This document shows positions 30,390 through 38,617 of a DNA stretch of 64,000 nucleotides, piece after piece. The stretch spans positions 50,380-114,379 of the forward strand of contig JAFUNI010000012.1 of NCBI GenBank assembly GCA_017482385.1. The letters are read 5' to 3'. Source of the stretch: Oscillospiraceae bacterium. Lineage in GTDB: Bacteria; Bacillota; Clostridia; Oscillospirales; Oscillospiraceae. A program made the position numbers and the translations under genes. The number at the start of each line of letters is the position of its first letter. Within the stretch, counting starts at the first letter, position 1. Below the pieces are notes generated by a model. It searched no databases. It worked only from the letters and a program-made list of their open reading frames with translations, and was not told the origin of the DNA.

Positions 30390-32899
30390 AACTCTCCTTT
30401 TCCACCCGTGGCTGGCCCAATTTAAGTTGGGAAGAGATGCTGGAAACTGCCCAGGATATGGGTTTTTTCGGTGTTGAGGTGTATAACCTGCCCAAGTTCA
30501 ATCCGATGTTGGATAAGACCGGCCCGTTCCATAAATACCAAACTGCTGCAACTGTGCGGCAGCTGCGGGAATTAAAGCTGCAGATCCCCTGCTTTGATAC
30601 CTCCTGCGACGTTTCCGATCCTAATTGCAATTTGGAGGATTTGCTGGTTCTCTTTGAGGTGGCCCACAATACCCGTGTGTCCTATGTGGTTGCCTGCGCT
30701 TTGACGGAGAATGAAGACACCGTTAAGGCCAATTTGGAGAAGCTCCTGCCCAAGGCAGAGGAATTGGGCGTGACCTTGCTGCTGAAGACCAGCGGCATCT
30801 ATGCCGATACCGCCCGTCTGCGTACCATGCTGGACCAGTTTGCCAGTGACAATATGGGCGCGCTGTGGGATGTGCACCATCCTTACCGGGATTTCGGTGA
30901 AAGCGGCGATGCTACCATCAAGAACCTGGGCGCTTATGTATGCCATGTGCATTTGCGGGACTCTGACGATAACGGCACTTATCAGCTCATCGGTGAGGGC
31001 ACGATGCCCATTGCCGATGTGATGCAGGCTCTGGGCAGTGTCAACTATGACGGATTTATCTCCCTGGAGTGGAAGCCGGAATGGCTCGAAGAGCTCCAGG
31101 ACCCCGAAGTTATTTTCCCGTATTTTGTGAACTTCATGAACCGGTTTGACAACCCCCGGGGCAAGAAAAAATCCCTCTACTTTAACCACGACGGCACGGG
31201 CCAGTATGTGTGGAAGAAAGATGAGCTGATCAATCTGACCTTCCCCCAGGTGCTGGACCGGGTGGCGGAGGAGTTCCCCGACCAGTACTGCTTTAAGTAC
31301 ACTACTTTGGACTATACCCGCACCTATGCCCAATTCCGGGAGGATGTGGACCGGTTTGCAAGAGCGCTGGTTTCCATGGGTGTGAAAGCCGGTTCCAAGG
31401 TCGCTATTTGGGCTACCAACGTGCCTGCCTGGTACATCACTTTCTGGGCAACCACCAAGATCGGCGCTGTGCTGGTTACCGTGAACACTGCTTACAAGAT
31501 CCACGAGGCTGAGTACCTGCTCCGCCAGTCCGATACCCATACCTTGGTGATGATCGATTCCTGCCTGGACTCTAACTATGCCCAAATCATCAATGAGCTG
31601 TGTCCGGAAATCGCCAAGACCAAGGCGGGCTCTCCGCTGCACTGCAAGAAGCTGCCCTTCCTGCGGAATGTCATCACCGTTGGCTTTAAGCAGCCCGGCT
31701 GTCTGACCTTTGATGAGGCAATGGCAAGATATGAGCTGGTGAGCCGGGAACAGGTGGAGCAGATGGCTGCCGCCGTCCGCCCCGACGATGTGTGCAATAT
31801 GCAGTACACCTCCGGTACTACCGGTTTCCCCAAGGGCGTTATGTTAACCCACTACAATGTGGTCAATAACGGCAAATGTATCGGCGACCGGATGGGACTT
31901 TCCACCGCAGACCGCATGATGATCCAGGTGCCCATGTTCCACTGCTTCGGTATGACCCTGTCTATGACTTCGTCCATGACCCACGGCGCAACCATGTGCC
32001 CCATGCCCTATTTCTCCGCAACCTCTTCACTGGCTTGTATCAACCAGGAGAAGATCACTTGCTTTAACGGCGTGCCCACCATGTTCATCGCCATGTTCAA
32101 CCACCCCGACTACCGCAAGACCGATTTTTCCCATATGCGTACCGGCATTATGGCAGGCTCCGGATGTCCTCCCGAGCTGATGCGCCGGGCCGCCCAGCCG
32201 GACGAGATGAATATGTACGGCATCGTGTCTGTGTACGGTCAGACCGAATGCGCCCCCGGCAATACCATGTCCAGTTGGACGGATTCTTTGGAAGTGCGGA
32301 CGGAAACGGTGGGTTATGCATTCCCCCATGTCCAGTGCAAGGTCATCGACCCGGAGACCGGCGAGGAAGTCGGCCCCGGTGTCAACGGTGAGTTCTGCGC
32401 CAAGGGCTACAACACCATGAAGGGTTACTACAAAATGCCCCAGGCAACAGCCGATACCATCGACCGTGATGGCTGGCTTCATTCCGGTGACCTGGCCTGC
32501 CGTGACGAGGACGGTAACTATCGCATTACAGGCCGCTTAAAGGATATGATCATCCGTGGCGGTGAGAATATCTACCCCAAGGAGATCGAGGAGTTTATTT
32601 ACACCCATCCCCAGACCAAGGATGTGCAGGTTATCGGTGTGCCGGATAAGAAGTACGGCGAGGAGATCATGGCCTGCATCATTCTGAAAGAGCCCGGCTC
32701 TGTGACGGTGGAGGAAATGACCGATTATATCAAGGCCAGCATGGCCCGGCACAAAGTGCCCAAGTACATTGAATTTGTGGACAGCTTCCCCATGAATGCT
32801 GCCGGCAAGATCCTCAAGTACAAAATGCGCCAGGACGCCGCAGAGCGTCTGGGCTTGGTTGGTGACGGCTCCAACACCGCCGAAAACCCCAACGGATAA
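30386..32899 (+). CDS. Sugar isomerase-like TIM barrel fused to acyl-CoA synthetase
   Basis: The 837-aa protein starts inside the stop of the preceding gene (ATGA overlap). Residues 1-~255 are a xylose-isomerase/AP-endonuclease-2-type TIM barrel (FSTRGWPNLSWEEML, LWDVHHPYRDFGE, HVHLRDS, FISLEWKPEW) with likely metal-binding His and Glu. Residues ~265-825 are a FadD-like AMP-forming acyl-CoA synthetase: MQYTSGTTGFPKG (~472), VYGQTE, GWLHSGDLACRDEDG, MIIRGGENIYPKEIEE, and the catalytic lysine in AAGKILKYK. I do not know a described reaction combining these domains. Under leucine T-box control, activation of isovalerate is an attractive guess. Confidence 0.85.
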   Translation: MKLSFSTRGWPNLSWEEMLETAQDMGFFGVEVYNLPKFNPMLDKTGPFHKYQTAATVRQLRELKLQIPCFDTSCDVSDPNCNLEDLLVLFEVAHNTRVSYVVACALTENEDTVKANLEKLLPKAEELGVTLLLKTSGIYADTARLRTMLDQFASDNMGALWDVHHPYRDFGESGDATIKNLGAYVCHVHLRDSDDNGTYQLIGEGTMPIADVMQALGSVNYDGFISLEWKPEWLEELQDPEVIFPYFVNFMNRFDNPRGKKKSLYFNHDGTGQYVWKKDELINLTFPQVLDRVAEEFPDQYCFKYTTLDYTRTYAQFREDVDRFARALVSMGVKAGSKVAIWATNVPAWYITFWATTKIGAVLVTVNTAYKIHEAEYLLRQSDTHTLVMIDSCLDSNYAQIINELCPEIAKTKAGSPLHCKKLPFLRNVITVGFKQPGCLTFDEAMARYELVSREQVEQMAAAVRPDDVCNMQYTSGTTGFPKGVMLTHYNVVNNGKCIGDRMGLSTADRMMIQVPMFHCFGMTLSMTSSMTHGATMCPMPYFSATSSLACINQEKITCFNGVPTMFIAMFNHPDYRKTDFSHMRTGIMAGSGCPPELMRRAAQPDEMNMYGIVSVYGQTECAPGNTMSSWTDSLEVRTETVGYAFPHVQCKVIDPETGEEVGPGVNGEFCAKGYNTMKGYYKMPQATADTIDRDGWLHSGDLACRDEDGNYRITGRLKDMIIRGGENIYPKEIEEFIYTHPQTKDVQVIGVPDKKYGEEIMACIILKEPGSVTVEEMTDYIKASMARHKVPKYIEFVDSFPMNAAGKILKYKMRQDAAERLGLVGDGSNTAENPNG

Positions 32900-32901
32900 A
32901 G

Positions 32902-32930
32902 AAAAACGACCCCATTTTGGGGTCGTTTTT
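32902..32930. terminator. Bidirectional terminator
   Basis: A 12-bp-plus stem (AAAAACGACCCC with GGGGTCGTTTTT, loop ATTTT) ends both the Leu T-box operon and the converging hydrolase gene, whose stop codon begins at its last base. Confidence 0.9.
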
Positions 32931-33928
32931 TATGTATTCAAATCGCGGATGAGGGATTCAATGGGTTCATCGTCCTTGCAGAATTCGTGCGTGCCCTCGT
33001 AAATGTGCAGCTGCATCCAGTCCTTGTCGCTCATTTGCGTGGCTTCGTTGAAGGACTCGATGGTGTTATGATAGTCAAAGAGGGCATCTTGATTTCCCAT
33101 CAGCACATACAGCTTCCGGGGACAGACCAAACAGGCAATCTGGGCATCGTCGAATTTATGACCGGACCGGAACCAAACCCAATCGTGCCAGGGGACAGCA
33201 TCCCGCTTGTTGAAATAGGAGCAGCAGATAGCACTGCGAAGCCGGGTGTCCAAAGCGGCGGTCATCAAGGTGTAAAATCCGCCGTAGGACATACCTGCCA
33301 TACCTAAGCAGGATACATAGCTTTGGGCCTCGAAATAGTCCAAGATCCGCATTAAGCCATAAATTTCCACTGCCGCAATGGAGCTGCCCACCCGCTTTAA
33401 CCGGGCCTCCATCTCCTTCCGATCATAGGGAACCTCGTAGCTGTCACTCCACAGGCAAAGCTGGGGGGCAAATGCGTGGACATTGTGGGAAATGATCCGG
33501 CTGAGCATGTGGTTATAATTGGTAGTGTCGTTGTAGACACCGGAGATCCGTTCCGGTGTACCCTGCCCACCATGCTGGGTCAGAACCAAGGGCTTGGGGG
33601 TGTCTCCGTCCATGCGGAAGAACAGACCGGCCATTTTTACCCCCGGAAGAACCTCTAACTGCATGCGGTAGATAGTGTAGCCCTCTTCTTCTGACAATTT
33701 TTCTGCGGTGACAGGGGGAAGGTCGGTGGGGGAGGGCTGGGTCAAGGGCCAACCCAGCATATTCCGCAGAGCTTTCCGGTAGCGCTCCGGGTCGGTGAAA
33801 ATATCCCGGCAGTATTCCCGGCGAATCTCAGCGGCTTCGGCTTGCTTTTCTTCGATCAGCCGGGTAAGGCCGGCAAGGTACTGCTCTTTATAAGGCTTGG
33901 CAGTTTCGATAGGTTCTTGGTAATGCAT
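32930..33928 (-). CDS. Alpha/beta hydrolase, acetyl-xylan-esterase/dienelactone-hydrolase-like
   Basis: The 332-aa protein has an alpha/beta-hydrolase core: an oxyanion stretch LVLTQHGGQG, the nucleophile elbow GMSYGG (Ser214), an aspartate in GNQDALFD, and a histidine in YEGTHEF near the end. It resembles large esterases such as acetyl xylan esterases. No signal peptide is present, so it is cytoplasmic and probably deacylates an imported compound. The start has GAGGTG. It is separated by only 2 bp from the CCA-adding enzyme gene upstream, so the two are cotranscribed. The substrate is unknown. Confidence 0.75.
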   Translation of the reverse strand: MHYQEPIETAKPYKEQYLAGLTRLIEEKQAEAAEIRREYCRDIFTDPERYRKALRNMLGWPLTQPSPTDLPPVTAEKLSEEEGYTIYRMQLEVLPGVKMAGLFFRMDGDTPKPLVLTQHGGQGTPERISGVYNDTTNYNHMLSRIISHNVHAFAPQLCLWSDSYEVPYDRKEMEARLKRVGSSIAAVEIYGLMRILDYFEAQSYVSCLGMAGMSYGGFYTLMTAALDTRLRSAICCSYFNKRDAVPWHDWVWFRSGHKFDDAQIACLVCPRKLYVLMGNQDALFDYHNTIESFNEATQMSDKDWMQLHIYEGTHEFCKDDEPIESLIRDLNT

Positions 33929-33930
33929 AA

Positions 33931-35253
33931 TTACACCTCGTTTTGCAAATGCGCCTTAACGGCGGATAAAAGTGCGTCTTTTTCGTTAGGGAGTTTTTCG
34001 TCCAACACCTGCTCCAAAAGGAGGTTTAGGCACGCGCCCATTTGCTTGCCGGGGGCAAAGCCAATCTCTTGCAGATCCTTGCCGTTTACGGCTAAGTCCC
34101 GGAGGGTAAGACAGGCTTGCTCCTGCAGGATTTCTGCAATCAAAGCGGAGATGGCCTCAAAGCGGTCATTCTCATGGGTGCCGGTGCCAATGCAATCGGC
34201 CTTTTGCAGAGCCACCAACTGGTGCAGCGCATCCACACCGTACTGACCCAATCGGCGGCGGAGCAGCTTCTTATCCGGCTCTAAGGGGGTCATGTGCTTT
34301 TCGATAAGGAAGACCACCCGCTCCCGCAGGGCGGTTGGGGCTTTCAGCGTTAGCAACAGGTCATCTGTCATTTGGGCGCTTGCTTCTGCGTGGCCGTAGA
34401 AATGGCCGATACCGGTTTCATCAAGGGAAAAACAGCCAGGCTTGCCACAATCGTGAAGCATTGCCGCCCAGCGGACAGCCAGATCCTTGGGGGTATGTTC
34501 CACCACCTGGGCGGTATGGGTATATACATCGTAAATATGATGGGGATTCTTTTGGTCAAAGCCCACCGTGTCAGCTAAGCAGGGGATCACCTGGGTGAGA
34601 ATGGCAGAATAGGTGGCCATATCCGCAGCTTTCAGCAGGGGGAGGAGTTTACATAACTCATCAAACACCCGTTCCCGGGCTAAATTGTCCATAAGGGGGG
34701 CGAGGGCATTCATAGCCGCCAGGGTGTCTTCCGTAGGGGTCAAAGAAAACCGTACGCCGAAACGCACGCCCCGCAAAATCCGCAGGGCATCTTCGGTAAA
34801 GCGGGTGGTGGGGTCGCCTACAGCACGCAAAATGCCCCTTTGCAAATCTTCCTGCCCGCCAAAGGGGTCGATGTAGCCGGTCATAGGATTGTAGGCCATG
34901 GCATTGACGGTGAAATCCCGCCGGGACAGGTCCTCTTTTACATTGGGCACGAACCGCACCCAGCCCGGGTGGCGGCTGTCCTGGTAGCCGCCTTCCGTGC
35001 GGAAGGTGGTGATCTCAATGACCTCTTTGTCAAAAACCACACCGATGGTACCGTGCTTTTCGCCGCTGCGCACTAAGGTATGACCGGGAAACAGCCCGGC
35101 GGTTTCTTCCGGCAGGGCATTGGTGCAAAGGTCATAGTCGTGGGGGGTAAGGCCCAGCAAAGAATCCCGGACACAGCCGCCCACGGCATAAGATTCAAAG
35201 CCGGCTTTTTCCAATGCGGCTATGCAGCTTAGCACGTTTTCCGGTAAATACAT
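33931..35253 (-). CDS. cca: CCA tRNA nucleotidyltransferase
   Basis: The 440-aa enzyme adds or repairs the 3' CCA of tRNAs. It has the class II nucleotidyltransferase motifs VGGCVRD (24-30) and DYDL (39-42), the SRRDFTVNAMAYNP segment and TRFTEDALRILRGVRF. An HD domain follows (HTAQVVEHTP, HDCGKP), which may confer phosphatase activity. I start at ATG 35253, with GAGGAA before it; a longer proline-rich frame to 35310 overlaps the upstream gene and is unlikely. Confidence 0.92.
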   Translation of the reverse strand: MYLPENVLSCIAALEKAGFESYAVGGCVRDSLLGLTPHDYDLCTNALPEETAGLFPGHTLVRSGEKHGTIGVVFDKEVIEITTFRTEGGYQDSRHPGWVRFVPNVKEDLSRRDFTVNAMAYNPMTGYIDPFGGQEDLQRGILRAVGDPTTRFTEDALRILRGVRFGVRFSLTPTEDTLAAMNALAPLMDNLARERVFDELCKLLPLLKAADMATYSAILTQVIPCLADTVGFDQKNPHHIYDVYTHTAQVVEHTPKDLAVRWAAMLHDCGKPGCFSLDETGIGHFYGHAEASAQMTDDLLLTLKAPTALRERVVFLIEKHMTPLEPDKKLLRRRLGQYGVDALHQLVALQKADCIGTGTHENDRFEAISALIAEILQEQACLTLRDLAVNGKDLQEIGFAPGKQMGACLNLLLEQVLDEKLPNEKDALLSAVKAHLQNEV

Positions 35254-35257
35254 AGGC

Positions 35258-35989
35258 TTATTCCTCGCTGGAAAGCTTCTCGGGAACGGCGGAGGGGGCG
35301 GGGCAATCAAAGGTCAGCCACAGGATGCCGGACAGGTAGAAGATCCAGTCACTGCCCCGGCAGCACATAAAGCAGCAGAACAGAGCCGCCTGGCTGAAAA
35401 ATACATACTTTTTGCTGTGCTCCAAGCCTAAAGCCAAAGCGGCCCGGTAGTAAGAGGTGATCATCAGCAGCACACAGGCCAGCAGCGGGAAGAAGTACTG
35501 CTGGAACTGGGGTTCTGCGCTCCAAACGCTGCAATTGGTCATAGTCCGCAGGATCAGATACACGGTGATGATGCTGTGGAGCATGGCGTCGGCGTGGAAT
35601 TTCTTCGCCCGGCACAGGGCGATATAGCCCAAAGCCGCCGCTGCCAAAATACCGGTGCCAAAGGTCAGGATCTGCAAGATGCCCTTGCCGTGGGCGGCAA
35701 AGGCAGAAAAGGCCATAGCAACAGCGCTCAGCGCAATGCCCACAGCGGCAGCGCCGGAGGAGAAAAACAGCTTATCGGGGCAAAGATCCTCCTCATTCCG
35801 GGAGCCCAGCCAGCAGATCACCAAAGTCAGCGCCAGCAGGCCGAAGCTCAAATAGCCGGCAATGTGGTTTTCGGGCAGCAGCCCCTTGGCGTTGATAGCA
35901 GAAAACAGCCAGCACTGCAGGAAGAAGCCTGCAAGACCTTCTATAATAGTAAACCAGGGGAAAATTCCGCTTCTGGGTTGGGTGTTCAT
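35258..35989 (-). CDS. Polytopic membrane protein of unknown function
   Basis: The 243-aa protein has about seven hydrophobic segments and a short acidic C-terminal tail (EKLSSEE). It contains a conserved-looking FFSSGAAAVGIALSAVAMAFS and a cysteine-rich FCCFMCCRG near the last span. I cannot assign it to a family. It starts behind AGGAGG and ends four bases before the CCA-adding enzyme start, so the two are translated from one message; no functional tie is evident. Confidence 0.7.
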   Translation of the reverse strand: MNTQPRSGIFPWFTIIEGLAGFFLQCWLFSAINAKGLLPENHIAGYLSFGLLALTLVICWLGSRNEEDLCPDKLFFSSGAAAVGIALSAVAMAFSAFAAHGKGILQILTFGTGILAAAALGYIALCRAKKFHADAMLHSIITVYLILRTMTNCSVWSAEPQFQQYFFPLLACVLLMITSYYRAALALGLEHSKKYVFFSQAALFCCFMCCRGSDWIFYLSGILWLTFDCPAPSAVPEKLSSEE

Positions 35990-36085
35990 ATAAAAATGCC
36001 TCCTAAAAGACAGGTCGTCTGTATATTAAATGTATTATACCAACCTTTTTTATGGATTGCTACCCCTATTTTGGAAAAATTACTC

Positions 36086-36114
36086 TTGTATCCGGAAAAA
36101 ATACAGAGTATAAT
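36086..36114 (+). promoter_or_regulatory. Promoter of the acyltransferase gene
   Basis: TTGTAT (36086-36091) and TATAAT (36109-36114) are 17 bp apart, 34 bp before the start codon at 36148. Confidence 0.7.
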
Positions 36115-36147
36115 TATAATGAAAAATTATGTGTCGGGGGAGAACCT

Positions 36148-36987
36148 ATGCTTAAGAATATGGGACTGATTTTATCTGCGCTGATTGCGGCGGCGGTATG
36201 CGTGCTGACAGGCGCTTTTGAGAGCCTTACCTGGCTGTGGCTGTTGCCGGTGGGCTTCTTGGCAAGTCTGCTGGTGTTGGCGCTCCTGTTTTTCCTGGTG
36301 CTGTGGCTTTGCTGCGCATTTGTGGACATTGAAAAGCCCCAGGAGCGTGACAGCAAATTCCACCGCTTTATGGTGATTCATACTGCCCAGCTGGTGCTGA
36401 GCATTCTGCGGATGAAAATGCATACGGAAGGCCTGGAGCAGATCCCCAAGGACGGCCGCTTCCTGCTGGTTTGCAACCACATCAATGACTTAGATCCGGT
36501 GGTTTTGCTGGCTTATTTCAAGAAAAAACAGCTGGCCTTTATCTCCAAGCGGGAAAATGCCGATATGTTCATTGTGGGCAAGATCATGCATAAGATTCAG
36601 TGTCAGCGGATCAACCGGGAAAATGACAAGGAAGCCCTGCGTACCATTATAAATTGTATTAAGATCATCCAGGAGGATAAGGCCTCCATCGGTGTGTTCC
36701 CCGAGGGCTATACCAGCAAGGACGGTTTGCTCCATCCTTTCCGCAGCGGTGTGTTCAAGATCGCCCAAAAGGCAAATGTGCCCATCGCGGTCTGCACGGT
36801 GCAAAATACCAATAAGGTATTCCGCAATATGAAGAAGCTGAAAGCCACCCATGTCCACCTGCACCTCATAAAGGTGCTGCAGCCGGAGGAGCTGAAAGGC
36901 AAGACTGCTGTGGAAGTGGGCGAGCTGGTACATAGCATGATGGCCGAGGATCTTGGCCCCGACCTGGTTTTGCAGGAAAATACTTGA
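36148..36987 (+). CDS. plsC: 1-acyl-sn-glycerol-3-phosphate acyltransferase (PlsC family)
   Basis: The 279-aa membrane enzyme has two N-terminal hydrophobic segments (residues 5-22 and 27-58), then the acyltransferase motif HINDLD (H111 and D116, HX4D) and the substrate motif FPEGYTSKDG. It makes phosphatidic acid from lysophosphatidate in phospholipid synthesis. I use ATG 36148, with GGGGGAG upstream; the frame opens earlier but covers the promoter. It stands alone before glyS. Confidence 0.88.
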   Translation: MLKNMGLILSALIAAAVCVLTGAFESLTWLWLLPVGFLASLLVLALLFFLVLWLCCAFVDIEKPQERDSKFHRFMVIHTAQLVLSILRMKMHTEGLEQIPKDGRFLLVCNHINDLDPVVLLAYFKKKQLAFISKRENADMFIVGKIMHKIQCQRINRENDKEALRTIINCIKIIQEDKASIGVFPEGYTSKDGLLHPFRSGVFKIAQKANVPIAVCTVQNTNKVFRNMKKLKATHVHLHLIKVLQPEELKGKTAVEVGELVHSMMAEDLGPDLVLQENT

Positions 36988-37012
36988 TTTTGCAAAAAGT
37001 TTCCTATATAAT
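36984..37012 (+). promoter_or_regulatory. Promoter of the glycyl-tRNA synthetase gene
   Basis: TTGATT (36984-36989) overlaps the plsC stop region, and a perfect TATAAT (37007-37012) lies 17 bp later. There is no T-box in the 33-bp leader, unlike many Firmicute glycyl-tRNA synthetase genes. Confidence 0.75.
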
Positions 37013-37044
37013 GAACTATTATTCCGAATTTGGAGGATGAAAAG

Positions 37045-38472
37045 ATGAAAAACAGCGAAAAGACATTAGAGATGATCGTAAATCTCTGCAAGAACCGCGG
37101 TTATGTGTACGCCGGTTCTGAGATTTACGGCGGCTTGGCCAACTCCTGGGACTACGGCCCTCTGGGTGTGGAGTTTAAGAACAATGTGAAGAAGGCCTGG
37201 CTTAAGAAGTTTGTCCAGGAATCCGATTACAATGTGGGCCTGGATGCCGCTATTATTATGAATCCCACCACTTGGGTCACCACCGGTCACGTGGGTTCTT
37301 TCTCCGACCCCCTGGTGGACTGCAAGGGCTGTGGCGCCCGTCACCGTGCCGACAAGCTGATTGAAGAGTCCGAGTCCGGCAAGGGTGTCAATGTGGACGC
37401 TATGAAGCCTGCCGAGATGAATGACTTTATCGCTGAGCACGAGGATGTGGTCTGCCCCAACTGTGGCAAGCATCACTTTACCTCCATCCGGAACTTCAAT
37501 CTGATGTTCCAGACCAAAATCGGTGTTACCGAGGACTCCTCCTCCATCGCATACCTGCGTCCCGAGACCGCCCAAGGTATCTTCGTCAACTTCGACAACA
37601 TTCAGCGTACCACCCGGAAGAAGCTGCCCTTCGGCGTTTGCCAGGTAGGTAAGGCTTTCCGTAACGAGATCACCCCCGGCAACTTCACCTTCCGTACCCG
37701 TGAGTTTGAGCAGATGGAGTGTGAATTCTTCTGCCAGCCCGGTACTGACTTAGAGTGGTTTGCCTACTGGAAGGATTTTTGCAAGAACTGGCTGATCTCC
37801 CTGGGCATCAAGGAAGAGTCCCTGCGGCTTCGTGACCATGAGCCCGCTGAGCTGGCCTTCTACTCCCGGGCTACCACCGATATCGAGTATCAGTTCCCCT
37901 TCGGCAACGGCTGGGGTGAGCTGTGGGGTATCGCTGACCGTACCGACTATGACCTGGGTCGTCACCAGGAGGCTTCCGGCAAGAAGCTGACCTACTTCGA
38001 TCAGGACCGCAACGAGCACTACATTCCTTATGTTATTGAGCCTTCTCTGGGCTGCGACCGTGTGGCGCTGGCATTCCTGTGTGAGGCTTATGACGAGGAG
38101 GTTGTCGGTCAGGACAAGAACGGCAAGGACGATGTCCGTACCGTGCTGCGCCTGCATCCGGCACTGGCTCCTTTCAAGGCAGCTATCCTGCCCCTTTCCA
38201 AGAAGCTCTCTCCCAAGGCTGAGGAAATCTACCGCGAACTGCGTAAGGATTTCATGGTGGACTTCGACGATGCCGGCTCTATCGGCAAGCGTTACCGCCG
38301 TGAGGACGAGATTGGAACCCCCTTGTGCATTACTGTTGACTTCCAGACTGTGGGCGATGAGAATACCCCCGCAGACGATTGTGTAACCGTCCGCAACAGA
38401 GATACAATGGAACAGGTTCGTGTTCCCGTGGCGGACTTGAAGAACTATATTGCCGAAAAGTGCAAATTCTAA
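37045..38472 (+). CDS. glyS: Glycyl-tRNA synthetase, single-chain alpha2 type
   Basis: The 475-aa class II synthetase is of the archaeal/eukaryal-like dimeric type. It has [21 protein letters not shown], the [14 protein letters not shown] and CPNCGKHHF cysteine pairs, motif 2 ([25 protein letters not shown]), and motif 3 ([14 protein letters not shown]). It attaches glycine to tRNA-Gly. The ATG at 37045 has GGAGG at 8 bp; the TTG at 37030 covers that site. It has its own promoter and no visible terminator before the giant surface protein gene. Confidence 0.95.
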   Translation: MKNSEKTLEMIVNLCKNRGYVYAGSEIYGGLANSWDYGPLGVEFKNNVKKAWLKKFVQESDYNVGLDAAIIMNPTTWVTTGHVGSFSDPLVDCKGCGARHRADKLIEESESGKGVNVDAMKPAEMNDFIAEHEDVVCPNCGKHHFTSIRNFNLMFQTKIGVTEDSSSIAYLRPETAQGIFVNFDNIQRTTRKKLPFGVCQVGKAFRNEITPGNFTFRTREFEQMECEFFCQPGTDLEWFAYWKDFCKNWLISLGIKEESLRLRDHEPAELAFYSRATTDIEYQFPFGNGWGELWGIADRTDYDLGRHQEASGKKLTYFDQDRNEHYIPYVIEPSLGCDRVALAFLCEAYDEEVVGQDKNGKDDVRTVLRLHPALAPFKAAILPLSKKLSPKAEEIYRELRKDFMVDFDDAGSIGKRYRREDEIGTPLCITVDFQTVGDENTPADDCVTVRNRDTMEQVRVPVADLKNYIAEKCKF

Positions 38473-38517
38473 TCTCCAAACTCTGTAAAAAAAATAAAAA
38501 TTTGTATAATATACTAA

Positions 38518-38547
38518 TTTACAAAAAGTAAGGACATATGTTATACT
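38518..38547 (+). promoter_or_regulatory. Promoter of giant surface protein 1
   Basis: TTTACA (38518-38523) and TATACT (38542-38547) are 18 bp apart. The leader contains a CGGGG...CCCCG hairpin (about 38558-38585) of unknown meaning before the GGAG ribosome binding site. Confidence 0.6.
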
Positions 38548-38617
38548 ATTTACAATCGGCGGGGAATGCCTACGGAAAATGCCCCGTTTGGCGAAAAATA
38601 TGTGAAGGAGTAACGCT

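Noticed and set aside
38555-38590. A riboswitch in the leader of surface protein 1
   Set aside because: There is a small CGGGG/CCCCG hairpin but no match to a riboswitch class I can recognise.
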